From: an uncultured Bacteroides sp.
GTDB taxonomy: Bacteria; Bacteroidota; Bacteroidia; Bacteroidales; Bacteroidaceae
Direction: 5' to 3'
Assembly: GCA_902472795.1 (NCBI GenBank)
Contig: CABROZ010000081.1
Span: 1 to 10,809 of the forward strand
Length of the DNA stretch: 10,809 nt
This document shows positions 5,834-10,809 of the stretch, piece by piece. The notes below the pieces were generated by a model, which saw nothing but the letters and a program-made list of their open reading frames with translations, had not been told where the DNA came from and ran no database searches. A program made the position numbers and the translations under genes. The first letter of the stretch is position 1. The number at the start of each line of letters is the position of its first letter.

Positions 5834-8353
5834 ATGAACCAGAAACTACCGATACTTTTCCTGGGGCTTCTGCTGACCCTATGCACCGTCCTGCGGGCAC
5901 AAACGCTGGAAGGCCGCATCACCGACGCCGAAACCCGCCAGCCGTTAGAAGCCGTCATGGTGAGCGTGACGCGCGGAAACCTACTGACCGACTACCGTCT
6001 GACCGATGCCGACGGACGCTTCGCCCTGCCCTGGAAGTACGAGGGCAGCCGACAGGTGTCGGTTTCGCTATTGGGCTACCGCACGGAAGTACGCGCAGTT
6101 GCCGCCCCCGGCCGATTGGACATCGCCCTCGTGCCCGAAGCCGTCGTCCTGAAGGAAGTACAGATACGGCCGGGGCGCATCAGCACGCGCAAGGACACGG
6201 TGCGCTACGACCTGGCCCGCTTTGCCACCTCGAAAGACGTACACATCAAAGACGTGCTGAAACGTCTGCCCGGCGTGGACGTGGACGAAAACGGCCAGGT
6301 GAGGTACAAAGGCAAGCCCATCGACCATTACTACGTGGAGGGAATGGACGTCACCGGCGGACGATACGCCCAAATCAACAACAACCTCGACGCTCGGGCC
6401 GTGAAGACGGCCGAAATCATGGAGAACTATCAGTCGGTGAAGGCACTGAAAGGGAAAATCAACTCCGAGGAAGTGGCCCTGAACCTGAAGCTCGATCCCA
6501 AGGTGCGCGACCAGTGGATATGGAATGCCACCGCGGGCCTGGGAGGCGGCACCGACGTGTTGTGGGAAGGCAGCCTCAACGCCTTGCAGTTAGGCAAAGG
6601 GCGGCAGAGCATCTACAACTACAAGACGAACAACAACGGCACTGACCTGAGCCGCGAACAGGACGTGCAGACAGCCGACGCAAGCGCCGACACGCCGATG
6701 ACAGCCTTCCTGACCCAGCCCGGCATACAGGCTCCGCTGGACGAACACCGCCTGCTCTTCAACCAGACACATACGCTGAATGCCAACCGCATGTACAAGT
6801 ACGACGACAACCGCTCGCTGCGCCTACAGGCCGGATACACCCGAAACCGGCTGGAGCAGCAGCAGGGCAATGTCCGCCTCTACTACCAGCCGGGCGACAC
6901 CGTGCGGTTGGACGAGGACTTCCGGTATAACCTGCTGGAACACGACGCCTTTGCCGAAGCCCGCTACGAGGACAACAGCGAGCGGCACTACCTCAGCAAC
7001 CGCCTCACGCTGCAAGCCAACGCCGGACGGAGCCGCTCGGCGGAACTGCAACAGACCCTGAACACCGGTTCGCTGCAGGCCGCCAACCTCTTCAGCCTGA
7101 TTCGCAATGCCGACCAGCACACGTGGGAGGTCACTTCCACCACCCGTTATGCCTGGATGCCTTCGCGCCTGCAACTTCCGGGCGGAACCGACGACTACCG
7201 TCAGCAGGCGTTCCGTACCGACAACCAGGTCAGCTACCTGCACAAGCGGAACGGCCTTACCCGCCAGCACCAGGCCGGCATAGAAGGGGAATGGACACGC
7301 GACAACGGATTCGCGGCCGGCTCGCTGGCGTTGCGGCTGCTCACCTCTTTCCTGCTCGACCGCGATCCGTGGCGGGTCTCCCTCTCGCTGCCCGTCGGAT
7401 TGAAGCACTACTTCGCGCAAAGCCGGCCTCACCTGCTGTTCCAACCCACCCTGTACGCCAGCTATCGGCCGGACTATCACTGGAAATTCTCGACACTGGC
7501 CTACATCAACCGTTCGGCAGGCAGCACGTCCGACCTGTACCCGTACCTGTACCGCACCGATTACCGCACGCTGCACTGCACCAACGGGTTGCTGCCTATC
7601 AGCCTCAGCCAGAACTATCAAATGTATGGGGAATACAAGAATACGGCACACGAGTTCTTCGTCACCCTGTCCCTGCAATACGCGAAACGCCACAGCCGTA
7701 CCCTGACCGCCCAATACATTGCGGCCGACACCCTGTTCTACCTCCGGCAGGCGATGCCCAACCACACCGAGCAATGGTCCGTCAGCACCCACTTGTCCAA
7801 AGGATGCTACGACTGGAACCTGAAAACCTCACTGGAACTGTCGCTGAACCGCAGTACGGGCAAGCAGCTGACCCTGTCGGCCGCCACCGGCACCGCCAAC
7901 ACCGGCACTGCCGACGCCCTGCCGCAAAACTACCGCTACGACTACCTGAAGGCCGAACCCAAAATAATCTGGGCCCCCGTCGATGCGCTCGAAGTGCAGT
8001 ATCACGGCACGTTTGCCTACGGCGGCAGCAAGATTGGTGACCACACCCGCCTCAGCCCCTTACTCGATATGGTCAACCGCCTGCATCTGACCCTGAGCGT
8101 CGGAGACGTCTATCTGCGCCTTTCGGGCGAGCACTACCGTAACGACCTTGGAGGCGGCAACCACCAGACCACCCTGCTGGCCGACGCTACCCTGACCTAC
8201 CGGCATGGGCGATGGAGGTTCGAGGCATCCGTCCGCAACCTCTTCGACAAACGGACGTATGCCTACACAAACTACACAGCTACACAAAGCTATACGTACT
8301 GGTTGAACATACGTCCGCGGGAGGGGATGGCGAAAGTCAGCTACCAGTTCTGA
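5834..8353 (+). CDS. Outer-membrane beta-barrel with carboxypeptidase-regulatory-like domain (TonB-receptor-like)
   Basis: An 839-residue outer-membrane protein. It has a signal peptide (1-23, ending LRAQ), then a carboxypeptidase D regulatory-like domain at about 24-100 (LEGRITDAETRQPLEAVMVSV; TDADGRFALPW; VSLLGYRT). A plug-like domain follows at about 105-225 (VVLKEVQI, DVLKRLPGVDVDENGQVRYKG, YVEGMDVTGGRYAQINNNL). A long barrel region with many aromatic, alternating segments ends at the typical C-terminal phenylalanine (KVSYQF). The N-terminal layout matches SusC-like and TonB-dependent proteins, but I see no clear TonB box, so energy-dependent import is not proven. The ligand is unknown. 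It follows the GLPGLI gene on the same strand, a pairing seen often in this phylum, so the two probably act together across periplasm and outer membrane. The AT-rich leader before the ATG fits Bacteroidota starts. Its stop lies 15 bases from the stop of the convergent PAP2 gene. Confidence 0.9.
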   Translation: MNQKLPILFLGLLLTLCTVLRAQTLEGRITDAETRQPLEAVMVSVTRGNLLTDYRLTDADGRFALPWKYEGSRQVSVSLLGYRTEVRAVAAPGRLDIALVPEAVVLKEVQIRPGRISTRKDTVRYDLARFATSKDVHIKDVLKRLPGVDVDENGQVRYKGKPIDHYYVEGMDVTGGRYAQINNNLDARAVKTAEIMENYQSVKALKGKINSEEVALNLKLDPKVRDQWIWNATAGLGGGTDVLWEGSLNALQLGKGRQSIYNYKTNNNGTDLSREQDVQTADASADTPMTAFLTQPGIQAPLDEHRLLFNQTHTLNANRMYKYDDNRSLRLQAGYTRNRLEQQQGNVRLYYQPGDTVRLDEDFRYNLLEHDAFAEARYEDNSERHYLSNRLTLQANAGRSRSAELQQTLNTGSLQAANLFSLIRNADQHTWEVTSTTRYAWMPSRLQLPGGTDDYRQQAFRTDNQVSYLHKRNGLTRQHQAGIEGEWTRDNGFAAGSLALRLLTSFLLDRDPWRVSLSLPVGLKHYFAQSRPHLLFQPTLYASYRPDYHWKFSTLAYINRSAGSTSDLYPYLYRTDYRTLHCTNGLLPISLSQNYQMYGEYKNTAHEFFVTLSLQYAKRHSRTLTAQYIAADTLFYLRQAMPNHTEQWSVSTHLSKGCYDWNLKTSLELSLNRSTGKQLTLSAATGTANTGTADALPQNYRYDYLKAEPKIIWAPVDALEVQYHGTFAYGGSKIGDHTRLSPLLDMVNRLHLTLSVGDVYLRLSGEHYRNDLGGGNHQTTLLADATLTYRHGRWRFEASVRNLFDKRTYAYTNYTATQSYTYWLNIRPREGMAKVSYQF

Positions 8354-8368
8354 TACGGGAAGTTCCGG

Positions 8369-9037
8369 TCAACAGCTCTTCACCAAGGCATACACCAGTA
8401 TGCACCCTATCGTGATGCCGCCCACCGCTATCGGAACCCACGTCTCGCGGAACTCCTTCCGCCGATACTTGCCGAGCTTGACAAACAGCCAGTAGCACAG
8501 GCTGGCTCCGACAAAGCCTACCAGAGCACCTGCCAGCAGGTCGCCGGGGTAGTGAACGCCCAAGTACGAACGCGAGTAGCAGGTCAGTAGCGCCCAAAAC
8601 ATGATAAACGCCGTGAGCAGGCGGTTGCGGAATATATAGAAGACGAAGAAAGCCAATCCGAACGTGTTGGCAGCGTGGCAGGAGGGGAAACCGTAGCGAC
8701 CGCCCCGGTAACCGTTCACAATCTGCACCAGGTCCGAAATGGGGTTCTCTAAATTGGCCGGGCGAAGACGGCATGCCAACGGACGAATCAGGGTGGCGCA
8801 TACCTGGTCGGCAAAGGTGATAGTCAACGCTACCGTGACGATGCAACCTAATGCCATCTTCCATCCCACGTTGCGGAATATCACGTACAATATGGCGGCA
8901 TACATGGGAATCCACACCAGCTTGCCGCTGAAAGCATACATAAAGTAATCGGCCCACTCGGCACGCCATCCGTTGATGGCCAGCAGCAAATCGGTGTCCG
9001 CATCGGACAAGGCCGACAAAAAGTCAATTAACATCAT
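8369..9037 (-). CDS. PAP2-family membrane phosphatase
   Basis: A 222-residue multi-pass inner-membrane protein of the type 2 phosphatidic acid phosphatase family, which removes phosphate from lipid, isoprenoid or lipid A phosphates at the membrane surface. The three signature motifs are visible. C1 is R85-x6-R92-P93 (RPLACRLRP; the first residue is usually lysine). C2 is P118-S119-C120-H121 (usually PSGH). C3 is S155-R156 ... H162 ... D166 (SRSYLGVHYPGD). The catalytic histidines and C3 acid are present, so it is probably active despite the two changes. Undecaprenyl-pyrophosphate or lipid A phosphatase are both possible substrates; I cannot choose. Two adjacent ATGs (9037 and 9034) could start it. 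It lies 39 bases downstream of the LtaS-like gene on the same strand, so the two are probably co-transcribed. Confidence 0.93.
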   Translation of the reverse strand: MMLIDFLSALSDADTDLLLAINGWRAEWADYFMYAFSGKLVWIPMYAAILYVIFRNVGWKMALGCIVTVALTITFADQVCATLIRPLACRLRPANLENPISDLVQIVNGYRGGRYGFPSCHAANTFGLAFFVFYIFRNRLLTAFIMFWALLTCYSRSYLGVHYPGDLLAGALVGFVGASLCYWLFVKLGKYRRKEFRETWVPIAVGGITIGCILVYALVKSC

Positions 9038-9076
9038 CTTTCGGGTTCTGTTGTTTAGGGTTATCAGTTCAGTGAT

Positions 9077-10809
9077 TCATCGGGTTGCCAGGTCGTCGTA
9101 CAACTTCTGCAGATAGGCCTCGCCTGCACGCAGATTGGCGCCCTTGTGTTCTCCTTCGTCAAGGACGACCTTACCCGACTGGTTGTCGAATATCAAACGG
9201 TTGTCGGCAGTAGCCATACCGAAGGCATCGGGCACGGTGAAGAAGGCGAAATGGGGCGATGCCGGATTCATCAGGTCCTTGCTGAACACAAATTCGCCGT
9301 GCGGCAAACCTAACTGTGCCAGCAGCGTTGCGGCAATGTCCTGCTGCGAGCCATAGACATCGATGCGGCGCGGCTTCTCGATGGCACCGCCCACCATCAG
9401 CAGAGGGATCTGGTAACGTTCGATCATGAAGTTGTTCACCGGTTCGGGCGTAGCTCCCAGGTGGTCGGGGACAAGCAGCACGACGGCGTTTTTCCACTGA
9501 GGCAACTCACGGTATTGCCTTATGAAGTCACCCACGCAACTGTCGGTGTAGGCAAACGAGTTCATGGCGTTGTTCTCTAAACGGCGGTAGGGCACTTCGA
9601 AGGGCTCGTGACTGCTGGAGGTCTGAATGACGCGATAGGCAGGCTGTTGCTGTCCGTCGGAGGCAGGAAGGGTGGCAGCCTCTTCCTTCAGGTCGTCCAG
9701 CAGGCGGCGGAATACCAGATGGTCGTGCACGCCCCACTTGCTCAGACGGTCGGAAACAGGGAAATCCACATCGGAGACAATGTCTTCGAAGCCCGACGAC
9801 ATCAGGTACGAGCGCATGTTGGTGAAGTCGGCATCACCACCATAGTAGTACTTGGCACTGTAGCCTGCCTTCTTCAGGCTGCGGGCTATGGCAGGCAGGT
9901 TCTGCGTTTTACGCGGATATTTCATGATGCTTGTCGTGGGCTGTGCCGGATAACCGCTCAGTATCGATACAAGTCCGCGGTCGGTACGAAAGCTGTTTGC
10001 ATAGAAGTTGGTGAACAGCACAGCTTCGCGGGTCAGGCTGTCCATCTGCACCGCAATGTCGGGCGTGCCGCCCAGTGTCGCCATCAGCCGCGAAGAGAAG
10101 CCTTCCAGAATCACGATGCACACGTCGGGACGCTGCGTGTTGAACAGGGTGCGGCCGGCCATGGTCAGCGAATCGGCAGACAGGGCAAGCAGCGAGTCGG
10201 CAGGCTGTACGGCTCCTTCGACAGAAGGGTCAACCAGGGTGGCAAACAGCCGGTCGGCCTCGTCCGGCTCCATGAAGCGGTACTGGCTGGCAAAGTCTTT
10301 CTGCTTGGACAACGACTCCATCAGGCTGAAGGCCGGGTTGGTAGCAGCATGGTTCAGCAGGATATTGGTGCTGAAATAGACCTTGCCGGTGTTCATGGTA
10401 GAAACCGTAAAGCCCCCGCGGATAGGGATGAACAGCAATCCCGTCAGCAGAAGCAGCAGGAACGACATGCCTAAACGCCGGTAGGGCAGCTTCATCTGAC
10501 GATACCGCTTCCCGATGAGCAACACACGGAAAAGCCAGTATAGCAGCACGGCATACACCGCCATGACAAGTAATCCGCCCAACACGAACCACACACTGAC
10601 ACTGGCCAAGGTGTCCTTAGGCGAAGAAAAGAAGTAAAACAGCGGAGTAGCATCCAGGCGGAACCCCCAAAAGCCATACAAGGCAAGATCGACCACAAAT
10701 ATGACGGAAAGCAACACAGAAACGAGCAGGAAATACCCCTTCCAGATGCGAAGCAGAGCCGGCGACAGCGTCCACACCGTCACGATGGCCAGCAGGCCGG
10801 GAATCGCTG
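9077..10809 (-). CDS. LtaS-like membrane sulfatase/phosphotransferase, 5' end outside window
   Basis: An alkaline-phosphatase-superfamily membrane enzyme related to lipoteichoic acid synthase and phosphoglycerol transferases. A GTG at 10783 would give 568 residues, but the frame stays open to the edge with hydrophobic codons (AIPGLLAI), so the real start is outside. Numbering from the GTG, membrane segments lie at about 14-36, 58-88 and 104-121, and the sulfatase domain fills about 215-500. Metal and catalytic positions expected for LtaS-type enzymes are present: E227 (VILEGFSS), nucleophile T267 (SFRTDRGLVSILSG), H392 (SSSHEPF) and D440-H441 (VPDHLG). Bacteroidota are not known to make lipoteichoic acid, so the acceptor is more likely a periplasmic glycan, lipid A or other envelope polymer, with phosphoglycerol or phosphoethanolamine as the group moved; that is inference. 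A PAP2 phosphatase follows 39 bases downstream. Confidence 0.9.
   Translation of the reverse strand, partial: AIPGLLAIVTVWTLSPALLRIWKGYFLLVSVLLSVIFVVDLALYGFWGFRLDATPLFYFFSSPKDTLASVSVWFVLGGLLVMAVYAVLLYWLFRVLLIGKRYRQMKLPYRRLGMSFLLLLLTGLLFIPIRGGFTVSTMNTGKVYFSTNILLNHAATNPAFSLMESLSKQKDFASQYRFMEPDEADRLFATLVDPSVEGAVQPADSLLALSADSLTMAGRTLFNTQRPDVCIVILEGFSSRLMATLGGTPDIAVQMDSLTREAVLFTNFYANSFRTDRGLVSILSGYPAQPTTSIMKYPRKTQNLPAIARSLKKAGYSAKYYYGGDADFTNMRSYLMSSGFEDIVSDVDFPVSDRLSKWGVHDHLVFRRLLDDLKEEAATLPASDGQQQPAYRVIQTSSSHEPFEVPYRRLENNAMNSFAYTDSCVGDFIRQYRELPQWKNAVVLLVPDHLGATPEPVNNFMIERYQIPLLMVGGAIEKPRRIDVYGSQQDIAATLLAQLGLPHGEFVFSKDLMNPASPHFAFFTVPDAFGMATADNRLIFDNQSGKVVLDEGEHKGANLRAGEAYLQKLYDDLATR

Noticed and set aside
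6824..7792. 322-codon open frame on the minus strand, antisense to the barrel gene
   Set aside because: Gly/Val/Gln-rich translation with no recognisable motif, opposite a full-length outer-membrane barrel; a compositional shadow.
9608..10474. 288-codon open frame on the plus strand, antisense to the LtaS-like gene
   Set aside because: It is opposite conserved catalytic regions and its translation has shadow-like composition with no domain.
10781..10783. GTG as start codon of the LtaS-like protein
   Set aside because: The frame stays open to the edge with hydrophobic codons, and the enzymes of this family usually have more membrane segments at the N-terminus than are visible here; the gene is truncated by the window.

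Overview
The window looks like a chromosomal segment of a gut-type member of the Bacteroidales (phylum Bacteroidota) with a fairly GC-rich genome. Four things support this: GLPGLI-family and SusC-like outer-membrane genes occur side by side; a lipoprotein carries an acidic 'SDDND' stretch after its lipobox cysteine; most start codons lack a good Shine-Dalgarno; and three intergenic sites match the Bacteroides -7 promoter consensus TAnnTTTG. Species cannot be fixed from this sequence. I see no phage, IS, CRISPR, tRNA or rRNA sequence.

Layout, left to right. (1) The 3' end of rny (RNase Y) is followed by a long intergenic inverted repeat and then cutC, which ends in a terminator-like hairpin. 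(2) A probable surface lipoprotein of unknown function, with its own TAnnTTTG promoter, runs tail to tail into a two-component system on the minus strand (histidine kinase, then OmpR-family regulator). The lipoprotein and regulator genes overlap by 4 bases at their stops, and the lipoprotein's likely intrinsic terminator lies inside the regulator's coding sequence. (3) Divergent from the kinase, a GLPGLI-family periplasmic protein is followed, after a 323-base gap, by an outer-membrane beta-barrel with a carboxypeptidase-regulatory-like domain. The gap holds three tandem 22-base repeats framed by an inverted repeat. (4) Convergent to the barrel gene, on the minus strand, are a membrane sulfatase/LtaS-like phosphotransferase (its N-terminus lies beyond the right edge) and a PAP2 phosphatase, probably one operon.

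How the genes may work together. RNase Y and CutC are housekeeping. The most system-like block is 2099..8353: a membrane sensor kinase and regulator divergently placed beside a GLPGLI protein and an outer-membrane barrel, suggesting that the kinase senses an envelope condition and the regulator controls the GLPGLI/barrel pair. The last two genes suggest an envelope-modification pair: one transfers a phospho-polar headgroup from a lipid donor, the other removes phosphate from a lipid or isoprenoid phosphate. The families are recognisable; the biological roles of the GLPGLI/barrel pair, the lipoprotein and the LtaS-like enzyme in this phylum are not established by anything visible here.
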